NCBI RefSeq assembly: GCF_900258035.1
Contig: NZ_OGTP01000015.1
Span: 1-64,000 of the forward strand
Source of the DNA: Caballeronia novacaledonica
GTDB taxonomy: Bacteria > Pseudomonadota > Gammaproteobacteria > Burkholderiales > Burkholderiaceae
Reading direction: 5' to 3'
DNA length: 64,000 nucleotides
In this document: positions 25,835 through 35,502 of the stretch, one piece after another
Layout of the letters: each line of letters starts with the position of its first letter
How positions within the stretch are numbered: position 1 is the first letter of the stretch
Translations under genes and position numbers: made by a program
Notes under the pieces: model-generated
Databases searched by the model: none
The model's input: only the letters and a program-made list of their open reading frames with translations
Told to the model about the DNA's origin: nothing

Positions 25835-27232
25835 TCAAACGCGGCGCCATTCGGTCGACCCACCCGGTTTGTCTTCAAGCGCAATACCGGCTTCGAGCAA
25901 TTCGGCGCGAATCCGGTCTGCTTCGGCGTAGTTCTTCGCCTGCTTCGCGGCAATGCGTCCGGCGATCTTCGCTTCGATCTCCTGCGGCGAGAGCCGCGGC
26001 TCCGAACCCGTGCCGCTCGCCTGCTGCAGGAACGAACGCGGTTCGCGCCCGAGCAGACCGAGCACGCCCGCGAGCCCCTTGAGCTGCCGGGCGAGCGCGG
26101 GATCGCGCGTACGATTCACTTCGCTCGCGAGATCGAACAACACGGACACGGCCACCGGCGTGTTGAAGTCGTCGTTCATCGCAGACTGGAAACGCTGCGC
26201 GTTCGCCTCGTTCCAGTCAAGTTGCTGATTGTCCGGCTCGACATCCTTCAACGCCGTATATAGGCGCGTCAATGCGTTCTTCGCATCGTCGATATGCACG
26301 TCGCTGTAATTCAGCGGCGAACGATAGTGTGCCCGCGCAATAAAGAAGCGCACGACTTCGGCATCAAATTTTTCAAGGACTTCGCGGATCGTGAAGAAGT
26401 TGCCGAGCGACTTCGACATCTTCTCGTTGTCGATCTGCACGTAGCCGTTGTGCATCCAGTAGTTCACGAAGGGCTTGCCGGTCGCGCCTTCGCTCTGCGC
26501 GATCTCGTTCTCGTGATGCGGGAACTGCAGGTCCATGCCGCCGCCGTGGATGTCGAACTGCTCGCCGAGCAACGTGCAACCCATCGCGGAACATTCGATG
26601 TGCCAGCCCGGACGGCCGCGGCCCCACTTCGAGTCCCAGCCGGAGTCGGCGGGCTCGTCGGCCTTCGCCTGCTTCCACAGCACGAAGTCGAGCGGATCTT
26701 CCTTCGCGTCGTTCGCGGCGACGCGCTCGCCCGCGCGCAGGTCTTCGATCGACTTGCCCGAAAGCTTGCCGTAGTCGGCGAACTTGCGCACCGCGTAGTT
26801 CACGTCGCCGTCCTTCGCCTGGTACGCGTAGCCGTTCGCGTGCAATGCATCGATCATGCCGAGCATCTGCGGGATGAAGTCGGTCGCGCGCGGCTCGATG
26901 TCCGGGCGCGCGACGCCGAGCGCGCTGGCATCTTCGTGCATCGCCGTGATGAAGCGATGCGTGAGCGATTTGATCGGCTCGTTGTTCTCGACCGCGCGGC
27001 GGATGATCTTGTCGTCGATGTCCGTGATGTTCTGCACGTACGTGACCTTGTAGCCGAGCGCGCGCAGCCATCGTTGCACGATATCGAATACCACCATCAC
27101 GCGCGCATGACCGATGTGACAATAGTCATAAACCGTCATTCCGCAGACATACATGCGTACCTCGCCGGCTTTGAGCGGCGTGAAGGGTTGCTTGTCACGG
27201 GCGAGCGTGTTGTAGATGCGCAGCGAGTTCAT
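25835..27232 (-). CDS. cysS: Cysteinyl-tRNA synthetase
   Basis: CysS charges tRNA-Cys. The 465-residue product has the HIGH motif as CHIGH (residues 38-42), Cys30 in YVCGMTVYD as a zinc ligand, further ligands in HIECSAM and HHENEIAQ, and the KMSKS loop EKMSKSLGN near residue 271. The ATG at 27232 starts the conserved region; upstream in-frame codons continue without similarity. A C-terminal helical domain ([19 protein letters not shown]) binds the tRNA. It is divergent from the TPR gene. Confidence 0.96.
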   Translation of the reverse strand: MNSLRIYNTLARDKQPFTPLKAGEVRMYVCGMTVYDYCHIGHARVMVVFDIVQRWLRALGYKVTYVQNITDIDDKIIRRAVENNEPIKSLTHRFITAMHEDASALGVARPDIEPRATDFIPQMLGMIDALHANGYAYQAKDGDVNYAVRKFADYGKLSGKSIEDLRAGERVAANDAKEDPLDFVLWKQAKADEPADSGWDSKWGRGRPGWHIECSAMGCTLLGEQFDIHGGGMDLQFPHHENEIAQSEGATGKPFVNYWMHNGYVQIDNEKMSKSLGNFFTIREVLEKFDAEVVRFFIARAHYRSPLNYSDVHIDDAKNALTRLYTALKDVEPDNQQLDWNEANAQRFQSAMNDDFNTPVAVSVLFDLASEVNRTRDPALARQLKGLAGVLGLLGREPRSFLQQASGTGSEPRLSPQEIEAKIAGRIAAKQAKNYAEADRIRAELLEAGIALEDKPGGSTEWRRV

Positions 27233-27692
27233 AGAAGGCGAAGCATGGACCTGAGTCAACCGTGTGCCGGGCAGCAGGCGGCGTGATCGATGCGCGAGGG
27301 AGCAAACGAGACCCACACGCGAGCACGAACACGACGGTCATGCGACCAGGACGGAAGCGGCCACGAGTGGCGAAAGACTGTCTGGCGTCAATGCGGCATG
27401 CGTGCCCGGAGAACCAGGCGCAAGACACGTGCGCGGGACGTGCAGACCTTTTGTTAGAATGGGTCGGAGTATAACACCGGGACTTGAGCCTATGAAATGT
27501 CGAAGCGGCCGCGCTCCGGGCTTTGCAAGCCGCGCTCCGGGCCCGGCTGAAAGCCTTGCCGGACACTGTGCCGCATTGGGCAATTCTGCTCGCTCCTTCG
27601 TCCTCGCGATCGTTCACGCCTCCACGCGCTCGCGGTCTCTTTCGCCGCTTTCGTGGCTTCTTTCGCTGCATCATTCATTGAATCGATTCCAA
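27233..27692. other. Divergent gap between cysS and the TPR protein gene
   Basis: About 460 bases without a confident gene. It includes a 14-base direct repeat (GCCGCGCTCCGGGC) near 27507-27542. It also includes TTGTTAGAAT and GTATAAC near 27450-27476, which could be promoter elements. Open frames here have no recognisable product. If the TPR gene used an ATG at 27492 it would extend into this region, but that would put about 65 Arg-rich residues before the signal peptide. Confidence 0.4.
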
Positions 27693-28469
27693 GTGACTCA
27701 TCGCAAAGCGCGCACGTCTCTGCAACTCTCTTGCCGGTTCGCTTCGCGGACGCTCGGCATCGCCACAATCGCTTTCGCCGCATGCGTCGGCATGTCCGCA
27801 GGCGCGCTCGCGCAAACCTCGAGCGCCACGCGCGACGACACGCCGCAAGTCGATTCGGCCATCGCGAACAAAGACTGGAACGCCGCGCTCAAGCAACTCG
27901 ATGCGCGCATCGCGAGCAATCCGCGCGACGTGCAGGCGAAGTTCAAGCGCGCCACCGTGCTCGCGCGCCTGAACCGCGACGACGACGCCATCGCCGCGTT
28001 CACCGAGCTCACGCAGGCCTATCCCGAACTGCCCGAGCCGTACAACAACCTGGCCGCGCTCTACGCGAAGAAAGGCCGCTACGAAGACGCGCGCGCCGCG
28101 CTCGAAACGGCGGTCAAGGCGAATCCCGGCTACGCGCTCGCCTACGACAACCTGGGCGATCTTTATCTTCGTCTCGCGAGCGAGTCGTACAAGCGCGCGC
28201 AATCGCTCGGCTCGAAGAGCCCGCTCACGGGCCAGCGCATCGCGGCGATCCAGAACATCTACACGCCCCCGAAGAAGCGCGCGGCCGCGGCCGAGGGCGC
28301 ATCGGCAACGGGCGCGGCCATCGCGCCGCACCCGGCCGCCGACGAATGGGCGCCCGCGTCCGGCGCCGTGTCGCCGGCCATGCCTTCGCCCGACGAATAC
28401 TCGCCGTTCGGCGGCCCGACCGGCCCGCTGCCGACCACGCCCTATGTCGCGCCGAAAACGCAGCCGTAA
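27693..28469 (+). CDS. Secreted tetratricopeptide-repeat protein
   Basis: About 258 residues from a GTG at 27693. A signal-like segment (LGIATIAFAACVGMSAGALA) precedes the mature part. Three TPR-type helical repeats follow (about residues 55-165: WNAALKQLDARIASNPRD, DAIAAFTELTQAYPELPE, YEDARAALETAVKANPGY), and then a Pro/Ala-rich low-complexity tail. It should act as a periplasmic protein-interaction scaffold. It precedes the cyclophilin genes by 51 bases and may share their transcript. The start codon is the least certain part; ATG 27492 is an alternative. Confidence 0.75.
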   Translation: MTHRKARTSLQLSCRFASRTLGIATIAFAACVGMSAGALAQTSSATRDDTPQVDSAIANKDWNAALKQLDARIASNPRDVQAKFKRATVLARLNRDDDAIAAFTELTQAYPELPEPYNNLAALYAKKGRYEDARAALETAVKANPGYALAYDNLGDLYLRLASESYKRAQSLGSKSPLTGQRIAAIQNIYTPPKKRAAAAEGASATGAAIAPHPAADEWAPASGAVSPAMPSPDEYSPFGGPTGPLPTTPYVAPKTQP

Positions 28470-28520
28470 GCGCCCTTCGCCGCTGACTATTCGCATTCAC
28501 CCAACGAGGATCGATCCTTC

Positions 28521-29102
28521 ATGAAATTCCTGATGTTGGCGCTTTCGAGCGCTGCCCTGATTGCGAGCGCGCCGGCGTTCGCCCAGCCGAATGCGCAGGC
28601 CGCGCACCCCAACGTGCTCTTCAAGACCACGCAAGGCGACATCAAGGTCGAGCTGTATCCCGAGAAGGCGCCGAAGACCGTCGCGAACTTTCTCGACTAC
28701 GTGAAGTCCGGTCAGTACAGCGGCACGATCTTTCATCGCGTGATTCCGGGCTTCATGATCCAGGGCGGCGGCTTCAGCACGAGCTTCGCCGAGAAGCCGA
28801 CGCGCGCGCCGATTCCGCTCGAAAGCAAGAACGGTCTGAAGAACGTCACGGGCACGCTCGCGATGGCGCGCACCAGCGACCCGAACTCGGCCACCGCGCA
28901 GTTCTTCATCAATACGGTCGATAATGCGGGTCTCGACTATCCGAGCCCGGACGGCAACGGCTATGCCGTGTTCGGCAAGGTCGTCGCGGGCATGGACGTC
29001 GTGAAGAAGATCGAAGGCAGCCCGACCACCACGCGCGGCCCGATGCAGGACGTGCCGCAAAAGCCGACCGTGATCGAGTCGGCCACCGTGGTCTCGCAGT
29101 AA
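28521..29102 (+). CDS. ppiA: Periplasmic peptidyl-prolyl cis-trans isomerase, cyclophilin type
   Basis: A 193-residue cyclophilin with a signal peptide ([21 protein letters not shown]). It catalyses proline isomerisation during folding of exported proteins. The core has [15 protein letters not shown], with the catalytic Arg, and [17 protein letters not shown]. The closely related cytoplasmic gene ppiB follows after 63 bases, and the similarity between them suggests a duplication with acquisition of an export signal. Confidence 0.93.
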   Translation: MKFLMLALSSAALIASAPAFAQPNAQAAHPNVLFKTTQGDIKVELYPEKAPKTVANFLDYVKSGQYSGTIFHRVIPGFMIQGGGFSTSFAEKPTRAPIPLESKNGLKNVTGTLAMARTSDPNSATAQFFINTVDNAGLDYPSPDGNGYAVFGKVVAGMDVVKKIEGSPTTTRGPMQDVPQKPTVIESATVVSQ

Positions 29103-29165
29103 CGTCGAACAAGCGCGCGGGCGCATCGCATGCGCCCGCTCATCAACACACCGGAGAGCATCATC

Positions 29166-29657
29166 ATGGTCGAACTACATACGAACCACGGCGTCATCAA
29201 GCTGGAACTGGACGCCGAAAAAGCGCCGAAGTCCGTCGAGAACTTCCTCAACTACGTGAAGAAGGGTCATTACGACAACACCGTGTTCCATCGCGTGATC
29301 GACGGCTTCATGATTCAGGGCGGCGGTTTCGAGCCGGGCATGAACCAGAAGCCGACCGATGCGCCGGTCAACAACGAAGCCAACAACGGCCTCACGAACG
29401 ACACCGGCACGATCGCGATGGCGCGCACGAACGACCCGCATTCGGCGACCGCGCAGTTCTTCATCAACGTGAAGGACAACGACTTCCTGAACCACTCGTC
29501 GCCGACGCCGCAAGGCTGGGGCTATACCGTGTTCGGCCGTGTCGTCGAAGGCATGGATGTGGTCGAGAAGATCAAGAAGGTCAAGACCGGCTCGAAGGGC
29601 TTCCATCAGGATGTGCCGGTCGACGACGTGGTGATCGAGAAGGCCGTCGTGGTCTGA
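29166..29657 (+). CDS. ppiB: Cytoplasmic peptidyl-prolyl cis-trans isomerase B
   Basis: A 163-residue cyclophilin without signal peptide. Key motifs are [19 protein letters not shown] and [21 protein letters not shown]. The ATG at 29166 is preceded by GGAGAG and starts the conserved fold; an earlier in-frame ATG at 29130 would add 12 unrelated residues. It sits between ppiA and lpxH, an arrangement seen in other Burkholderiaceae. Confidence 0.95.
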   Translation: MVELHTNHGVIKLELDAEKAPKSVENFLNYVKKGHYDNTVFHRVIDGFMIQGGGFEPGMNQKPTDAPVNNEANNGLTNDTGTIAMARTNDPHSATAQFFINVKDNDFLNHSSPTPQGWGYTVFGRVVEGMDVVEKIKKVKTGSKGFHQDVPVDDVVIEKAVVV

Positions 29658-29670
29658 TCACGGTCATTGC

Positions 29671-30471
29671 ATGATCGATACGAAGACTTCAGTCGATCGC
29701 GAAGCAGCGGGTGCAGCGAACAACGCGCGCCCGCTGTTTTTCATTGCCGATCTGCATCTCTCGGAAGCGATTCCGAAAACGGTCGCCGCCTTCGAGCATT
29801 TCATCGAGGTCACGGCGAACGACGCCGACTCCGTATTCATACTCGGTGACCTTTTCGAGTTCTGGATCGGCGACGACATCCTCGACGGTCCCGCCGCCGA
29901 CCCGCGCGCCGGCTTCGCGCGCCGCATGACACGCGTCATGCACACGCTCTCGGAACGCGGCATCGGGCTGTACGTGATGCACGGCAATCGCGATTTCCTG
30001 CTGGGCAAGCGTTTCATGAAAGATGCGGGCGCGCTGCCCCTGCCCGACCCGTTCGTGATCACCGCGTTCGGCAAGCGCGTCGTGCTCGCCCACGGCGACG
30101 GCCTGTGCACGGCGGATCGCGGCTATCAGGGCTTTCGCAAATTCGCGCGCAACAGGTTCGCGCAGCGGCTCTTTCTGGCGTTGCCGCTCGACACGCGCCT
30201 CGGCATAGGCCAGCGCATGCGCACGAAAAGCGAAGGCGCGCGCGTGACCGGCGTCGACGCGAAATACGATGTCACGAGGCGCGCGGTCTCGCGGCTTTTC
30301 ATGAGCAGCCGCACGAGTACGCTGATTCACGGCCACACGCATCGTCCGGCGATGCATCGCGAAGTCGAAGGCGTGCGCTGGGTTCTGCCCGACTGGGAAC
30401 TCGACGCGAACACGCCGCGCGGCGGCTATCTGCGCCTCGACGGCGAAGGCGTGCGCGCGCTGCCGCTCTAA
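29671..30471 (+). CDS. lpxH: UDP-2,3-diacylglucosamine diphosphatase
   Basis: LpxH cleaves UDP-2,3-diacylglucosamine to lipid X in lipid A synthesis, at the inner face of the membrane. The 266-residue product has all metallophosphoesterase blocks: [39 protein letters not shown] and HGHTHRP. It starts 13 bases after the ppiB stop and its stop overlaps the stop of the convergent cysE by 4 bases. Confidence 0.95.
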   Translation: MIDTKTSVDREAAGAANNARPLFFIADLHLSEAIPKTVAAFEHFIEVTANDADSVFILGDLFEFWIGDDILDGPAADPRAGFARRMTRVMHTLSERGIGLYVMHGNRDFLLGKRFMKDAGALPLPDPFVITAFGKRVVLAHGDGLCTADRGYQGFRKFARNRFAQRLFLALPLDTRLGIGQRMRTKSEGARVTGVDAKYDVTRRAVSRLFMSSRTSTLIHGHTHRPAMHREVEGVRWVLPDWELDANTPRGGYLRLDGEGVRALPL

Positions 30472-31262
30472 CGTTCGAGCGGCGCGGCGCGCTCTTCCGT
30501 CACTTTGCCGTCCATCGAGGTGCACAGGCGCTTGAGATCGACGAGCGCGGCGCCGTCGGCGGCATTGAGCGCTTCCACGCGCGCCCCGAGCCGCTCCAGC
30601 GCCGCGACGATGTCGTCGATGCGCTGCGTCTGCGTCGACGCGTGATCGATCAGCCCGTGGATCGCGAGCGACACCGGATCGTCCGCGTTCGGCGTGATGC
30701 CGTAGGCGCAGAACCCTTCCTGCTTCGTTTCCTTCGGTTTCGACACCGCCGGCATCACGATGCGCGCCGGATTGCCCACCGCCGTGCCGCCCGCCGGCAC
30801 CGGCTTCACGACCACCGCGTTCGAGCCGATCTTCGCATCTTCGCCGACGGTGAAGCCGCCGAGCACCTTCGCGCCCGCTCCGACGACCACGCCGCGCCCG
30901 AGCGTCGGATGGCGCTTCGCGCCGCGCGTGAGCGACGTTCCGCCGAGCGTCACGCCCTGATAGATCGTGCAGTCGTCGCCGATTTCCGCCGTCTCGCCGA
31001 TCACCACGCCCATGCCGTGATCGATGAACACGCGCCGCCCGAGCGTCGCGCCCGGATGAATCTCGATGCCCGTGAGAAAGCGCGCGATCTGCGACACGAA
31101 CCGCGCAAGCCAGCGCGATTGCCCGCGCCAGCACGCATGCGCGAAGCGATGCAGGACGATCGCGTGCAGCCCGGGATAGCACGTGACGACTTCCCAGGCG
31201 CTGCGGGCGGCGGGATCGCGCTCGCGGATGGCGGCGATGTCTTCGCGAAGTCGGTCGAACAT
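30468..31262 (-). CDS. cysE: Serine O-acetyltransferase
   Basis: CysE acetylates serine for cysteine synthesis. The 264-residue product has an N-terminal helical region ([18 protein letters not shown]) and a left-handed beta-helix of hexapeptide repeats: [25 protein letters not shown] and [14 protein letters not shown], containing the catalytic Asp/His pair. I chose the ATG at 31262 because the family starts here; an ATG at 31298 adds 12 residues. A C-terminal extension beyond the usual core may affect feedback control. Confidence 0.93.
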   Translation of the reverse strand: MFDRLREDIAAIRERDPAARSAWEVVTCYPGLHAIVLHRFAHACWRGQSRWLARFVSQIARFLTGIEIHPGATLGRRVFIDHGMGVVIGETAEIGDDCTIYQGVTLGGTSLTRGAKRHPTLGRGVVVGAGAKVLGGFTVGEDAKIGSNAVVVKPVPAGGTAVGNPARIVMPAVSKPKETKQEGFCAYGITPNADDPVSLAIHGLIDHASTQTQRIDDIVAALERLGARVEALNAADGAALVDLKRLCTSMDGKVTEERAAPLER

Positions 31263-31424
31263 GGCGATGTCTCTCAAGGGGGAACGAGCGCTTTGCACGG
31301 AACGCGCAAAGCTTATATCGGCTGTCGCCGTTTTTCGCCGATTGTAGGACGAGCACGGAGAGTTCGCTCGATGCCCACGACGGCAGCGCGGTCGCTGCCG
31401 CCGGCGAACGAGAGCACGCGCGTT

Positions 31425-32195
31425 CTAGTCTTTCTTCGCGTGCAGCAGAATGTGCTTCGCCATTCCGCGGAGGATATTCACCTCTTCGTGCTCCAGCCCC
31501 GCGCGCGCGAAAAGCCGCCGCATGCGCGACATCAGCTTTTTCGGATTGGCCGGATCGAGGAAATCGAGCGCGACGAGCGCGTCTTCGAGATGCGCGTACA
31601 TGCCTTCGATTTCATCGCTCGACGCGCTCTGCCCCGCCGATTCGACGACGGCGAGCGGATTCGCGGGCGCCTGAAACGCGAGCCGCAGTTCGTAGGCGAG
31701 CACCTGGACGGCCTGCGCGAGATTGAGCGAGCTGTACGCGGGATTGGCGGGAATGTGCGCGAGCGCGCTGCAGCGCTCGACATCCGCGTTCGACAGCCCC
31801 GTGCGCTCGTTGCCGAACACGAGCGCGATGTCGCCGTGACGCACGAATTCGTGCGCGCGTCCGGCGAGCGCGCGCGGCGGCATCTGCGGCGGACCGTATT
31901 CGCGCATGCGCGCCGTGAGCGCGACCGACCAGCGCACGCCCACGAGCGCATCGGCGAGCGTATCGACGACGTGCGCGGATGCGAGGACGTCGTCGGCGCC
32001 GGAGGCCATCGCGATCGCTTCGGGCTCGTTCTTGACATCGGGAATGCGCGGCGCGACGAGCACGAGGCGCGCGAAGCCCATGGTCTTCAACGCGCGCGCG
32101 GCCGCGCCGACATTGCCGGGATGACTCGGCTCGACGAGGATGAAGCGCGTGGAGGTGAAGCCGCCTCCCGGCGCGGAAAGTTCGTTGGGTTCCAA
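31425..32195 (-). CDS. trmJ: tRNA (cytidine/uridine-32 2'-O) methyltransferase
   Basis: TrmJ methylates the ribose of position 32 in several tRNAs. The 256-residue SPOUT-class enzyme shows FILVEPSHPGNVGAAARALKTMGF near the N-terminus and the knot motifs VFGNERTGLSNADV and NPAYSSLNLAQAVQVLAYEL. The C-terminal domain ends with MRRLFARAGLEHEEVNILRG, typical of TrmJ. It is divergent from suhB. Confidence 0.94.
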   Translation of the reverse strand: MEPNELSAPGGGFTSTRFILVEPSHPGNVGAAARALKTMGFARLVLVAPRIPDVKNEPEAIAMASGADDVLASAHVVDTLADALVGVRWSVALTARMREYGPPQMPPRALAGRAHEFVRHGDIALVFGNERTGLSNADVERCSALAHIPANPAYSSLNLAQAVQVLAYELRLAFQAPANPLAVVESAGQSASSDEIEGMYAHLEDALVALDFLDPANPKKLMSRMRRLFARAGLEHEEVNILRGMAKHILLHAKKD

Positions 32196-32445
32196 GGCGC
32201 GATGTGTGCTGAATGTTCGAACCCGATATGTTAACGCGCTTTGCCGAAGCCGCGAAAACGCACGGCCACTTTCGGGTAAAATGGCGCGTTCGCGCGTCGC
32301 GAACGGTTTTTCATCCAGTCGAACCTTCGCGCTGACGCACCGCTCTTATTCAATTCGTCTTTCGTCGACATAGTCGTTGTCGCCAATTTTTCCGTCCGCG
32401 CATTCATTTCATTATGAGCGCGCCGGCGGTCAGAGGATTTCGCTC

Positions 32446-33249
32446 ATGCATCCGATGCTCAACATCGCTGTCAAGGCCGCACGCCGCGCCGGACAGATCA
32501 TCAATCGCGCGTCGCTCGACCTGGACCGCGTCCAGGTCAGCAAGAAACAGCACAACGACTTCGTGACGGAAGTCGACAAGGCGTCCGAAGCCGCCATCAT
32601 CGAGACGCTGCACACCGCCTATCCCGACCACTCCATCCTCGCCGAAGAATCCGGCGAAACGGATCGCGAGTCGGAGTTTCAGTGGATCATCGATCCGCTC
32701 GACGGCACCACCAACTTCATCCACGGCTTCCCGTACTACTGCGTATCGATCGCGCTCGCGCACAAAGGCATCGTGCAGCAGGCGGTCATCTACGATCCGA
32801 CGCGCAACGATCTCTTCACCGCATCGCGCGGCCGCGGCGCGTATCTGAACGAACGGCGCATCCGCGTCGGCAAGCTGGATCGTCTGTCGGATGCGCTCAT
32901 CGGCACGGGCTTTCCGTTCCGCGACGGCCAGGGTCTCAACGGCTACATGCGCCTCTTCAGCGAAATGACGCTGTCGTGCGCGGGCTTGCGCCGTCCGGGC
33001 GCCGCCGCGCTCGATCTCGCGAACGTCGCGGCCGGCCGTCTCGACGGTTTCTTCGAACAGGGCATTCATCCGTGGGACGTGGCGGCGGGCAGCCTGCTCG
33101 TGACCGAAGCGGGCGGGCTCGTCGGCAACTACACCGGCGAATCGGATTTCCTGTTCAAGAACGAGATCGTCGCCGCCAATCCGAAGGTGTACGCGCAGAT
33201 GATCAAGATTCTCGACCCGTACTCGCGCACGCGTCTGACCGGCGAATAA
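32446..33249 (+). CDS. suhB: Inositol-1-monophosphatase (SuhB)
   Basis: A 267-residue phosphatase of the inositol-monophosphatase family, also known to act with NusA/NusB factors in rRNA transcription antitermination in E. coli. Metal-binding motifs are [24 protein letters not shown] and [15 protein letters not shown]. The ATG at 32446 begins the conserved sequence [16 protein letters not shown]. Upstream in-frame codons have no such match. A hairpin after the stop may end the transcript. Confidence 0.95.
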   Translation: MHPMLNIAVKAARRAGQIINRASLDLDRVQVSKKQHNDFVTEVDKASEAAIIETLHTAYPDHSILAEESGETDRESEFQWIIDPLDGTTNFIHGFPYYCVSIALAHKGIVQQAVIYDPTRNDLFTASRGRGAYLNERRIRVGKLDRLSDALIGTGFPFRDGQGLNGYMRLFSEMTLSCAGLRRPGAAALDLANVAAGRLDGFFEQGIHPWDVAAGSLLVTEAGGLVGNYTGESDFLFKNEIVAANPKVYAQMIKILDPYSRTRLTGE

Positions 33250-33256
33250 GCCCCAT

Positions 33257-33287
33257 CGACGGGGCGCGCCCTGCGCTCCGTCGTTTT
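33257..33287 (+). terminator. Probable intrinsic terminator of suhB
   Basis: CGACGG and CCGTCG pair around a GC-rich interior with three more pairs, followed by TTTT. It begins 8 bases after the stop codon. The stem is interrupted by a mismatch, so strength is moderate. Confidence 0.5.
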
Positions 33288-33428
33288 CCCTTCTCCCGCG
33301 CCCCGGGCGCGCCGCCTGCTCTGCAACGAATGCGGGGCTCCGTTACAGTGCCAACTTTGCCCTCGCGTCCGCAAGGGCAATGCGCGCTCGTCCCTCGTCT
33401 TGCGCCGCGCCACACGTCACGCCAGCTC

Positions 33429-34727
33429 ATGAAGAAAGGCTTCTACACGATCATCGCCGCGCAGTTCGTTTCGTCGCTCGCCGACAATGCGCTGCTGATC
33501 GCCGCGATCGCCATGCTCGCCGTCGTGCATTCGGCGCCGTGGGTCACGCCGCTTCTGCAAATCTTCTTCACGATTTCGTACGTGGTGCTCGCACCATTCG
33601 TGGGCGCATTCGCCGACGCCATCCAGAAACGCCGCGTCATGTTCGTCTCGAACGCGCTCAAGGCGGCCGGCTGCGCGATGATGATCGCGGGCGTGCATCC
33701 GATGATCGCTTATGGCGTCGTCGGTCTCGGCGCGGCCGCTTATTCGCCCGCGAAGTACGGCATTCTCACCGAACTCCTGCCGCCGCAGAAGCTGATCGCG
33801 GCGAACGCGTGGCTCGAATCCGCGACCGTCGGCTCGACGATTCTCGGCACCGTCATCGGCGGCGCGCTCGTGAGCCAGGTCGTCGCGGGCTGGGTCGCGC
33901 ACGCGCATCTGCCGCTCGTGAGCAGCGCCGCGCACGCCGCGCTGTTCGCCGTGATGGTGATCTATGCGTCGGCGGCCGTCATCAACGTGTTCATTCCGGA
34001 CACCGGCGCGCGCTATCCGAATCTTTTGACCGAGCCGACGAAGCTCGTCCACGATTTCTCGCATTGCTTCAAGGTGTTGTGGAAGGACAAGCTCGCGCAG
34101 ATCGCGCTCTGGGTCACGACGCTGCTGTGGGGCGCGGCCGTCACGCTGCAATTGCTCGTGCTCAAATGGGCCGACGCGAACCTCGGCCTGTCGCTCTCGA
34201 AGGCCGCCGTCCTGCAGGGCGTGACGGGCGTGGGCATCGCGCTCGGCGCGGCGGCGGCGTCCGCGTGGATCGTGTTGCGCCGGTCGCTCAAGGTGCTGCC
34301 GGTGGGCGTGCTCATCGGCGCGGTATCGGTCGCGATGGCGTTCTACAACAAGGATCTGTTTCCGGCGGGTTCGGGCGTGCATATCGGCCCGCTGTTCGCG
34401 CCGTCGTACATTCTGATGGCGTATCCGCTGATGATCGCCCTAGGCGGCTTGTCCGGCTTTTTCATCGTGCCGATGAACGCGATCCTGCAGCATCGCGGCG
34501 CGACGCTGCTCTCCGCCGGGCATTCCATCGCGGTGCAGAACTTCAACCAGAATCTCGCCGTGCTCGCCATGCTCGGCGCCTATGCGCTGCTTCTGACGAT
34601 CAAGGTTCCGGTGCAGTGGATCATCGTCGTGTTCGGTCTTTTCGTGTGCCTGATGATGGCGCTCGCGATGCGCCGCCACACGCAAAACGAACGTGAAACG
34701 GATCTCGTTGCGCTCGTCGAGGAATGA
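33429..34727 (+). CDS. lplT: Lysophospholipid transporter
   Basis: LplT is an inner-membrane MFS flippase that brings lysophospholipids back from the periplasmic leaflet for re-acylation. The 432-residue product starts MKKGFYTIIAAQFVSSLADN and has 12 hydrophobic segments. The family block YSPAKYGILTELLPPQKLIAANAWLE lies near residue 115 and GFFIVPMNAILQHRG near 345. The ATG at 33429 fits the family start. In several bacteria the acyltransferase Aas is next to LplT, but none is seen here. Confidence 0.93.
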   Translation: MKKGFYTIIAAQFVSSLADNALLIAAIAMLAVVHSAPWVTPLLQIFFTISYVVLAPFVGAFADAIQKRRVMFVSNALKAAGCAMMIAGVHPMIAYGVVGLGAAAYSPAKYGILTELLPPQKLIAANAWLESATVGSTILGTVIGGALVSQVVAGWVAHAHLPLVSSAAHAALFAVMVIYASAAVINVFIPDTGARYPNLLTEPTKLVHDFSHCFKVLWKDKLAQIALWVTTLLWGAAVTLQLLVLKWADANLGLSLSKAAVLQGVTGVGIALGAAAASAWIVLRRSLKVLPVGVLIGAVSVAMAFYNKDLFPAGSGVHIGPLFAPSYILMAYPLMIALGGLSGFFIVPMNAILQHRGATLLSAGHSIAVQNFNQNLAVLAMLGAYALLLTIKVPVQWIIVVFGLFVCLMMALAMRRHTQNERETDLVALVEE

Positions 34728-34881
34728 ACCTTGCTCAACGGTGTATTCTGGGTTCATACCCCGGCGCCGGCGGACGAGGAGAAGGGAGGAACGCGGGCGG
34801 CGGGGCGAAGTCGCCACGGCAACCGCGAAGGCGGACCCGGCGGCATTCATTTCTCGGCAACGTCAATAAAGGAGCAAGGAA

Positions 34882-35250
34882 ATGGGATTGTTCACACGTT
34901 CGACGCTCGACAGCAAAATCAATGGCGCAGCCGATCTCGGCCAGCGCGCGGTGCGCGGTGCGAGTGACGCGGTCGATTCGGCCAGCGGCCAGTTGCGCAG
35001 TCTGCTCGACGATCTGGAAAGCTCGATCCAGAACGCGAAGGACATCGACGCGGACAAGCTGCGCAAGGAATTGCAATCGAAGCTCAAGACCGCGCGTTCG
35101 CAGATGAACGGCGCGAGCGGCGCGCTGGGAGGCAGGCTGAACGACGCCGCCGGTTACGCTGACGACTTCGTGCATGACAGGCCGTGGCATACGCTCGGCG
35201 CCGTGGCCGGTCTCGCATTGCTCGTCGGTTATCTCGCCGGGCGCGCGTGA
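34882..35250 (+). CDS. DUF883 (YqjD/ElaB) family inner-membrane protein
   Basis: A 122-residue protein. An amphipathic, probably coiled-coil body (residues 20-85, with DDLESSIQNAKDIDADKLRKEL) ends in the conserved DRPWHTLGAVAGLALLVGYLAGR transmembrane segment, the YqjD/ElaB hallmark. Relatives in E. coli bind stationary-phase ribosomes to the membrane. The ATG has AAGGAGCAAGGAA just upstream, a very good ribosome-binding site. It stands alone between lplT and mutS. Confidence 0.88.
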   Translation: MGLFTRSTLDSKINGAADLGQRAVRGASDAVDSASGQLRSLLDDLESSIQNAKDIDADKLRKELQSKLKTARSQMNGASGALGGRLNDAAGYADDFVHDRPWHTLGAVAGLALLVGYLAGRA

Positions 35251-35502
35251 GGCGCTCGGGCATCGTCCAGATCTGTCACCGGAACGGCATCGCACGCGTT
35301 CCGGCGGCGTGCCCCGCGCACGCAACGGGCGTGAGGGCGCGATACGCGCGCGCCTTCGCGCTCCCGGTTCGCCAGCAACATTCCATTGGCCGCCCGGCCG
35401 ACTCCGCCGTCATCGTGTGACAGGTTAAACTCATGCCCTATCGGCTGATTTGGCGGCCGGCGCACGTCGCGTCCGGCCGTTCCGGCTTTCACAGCACGCA
35501 AG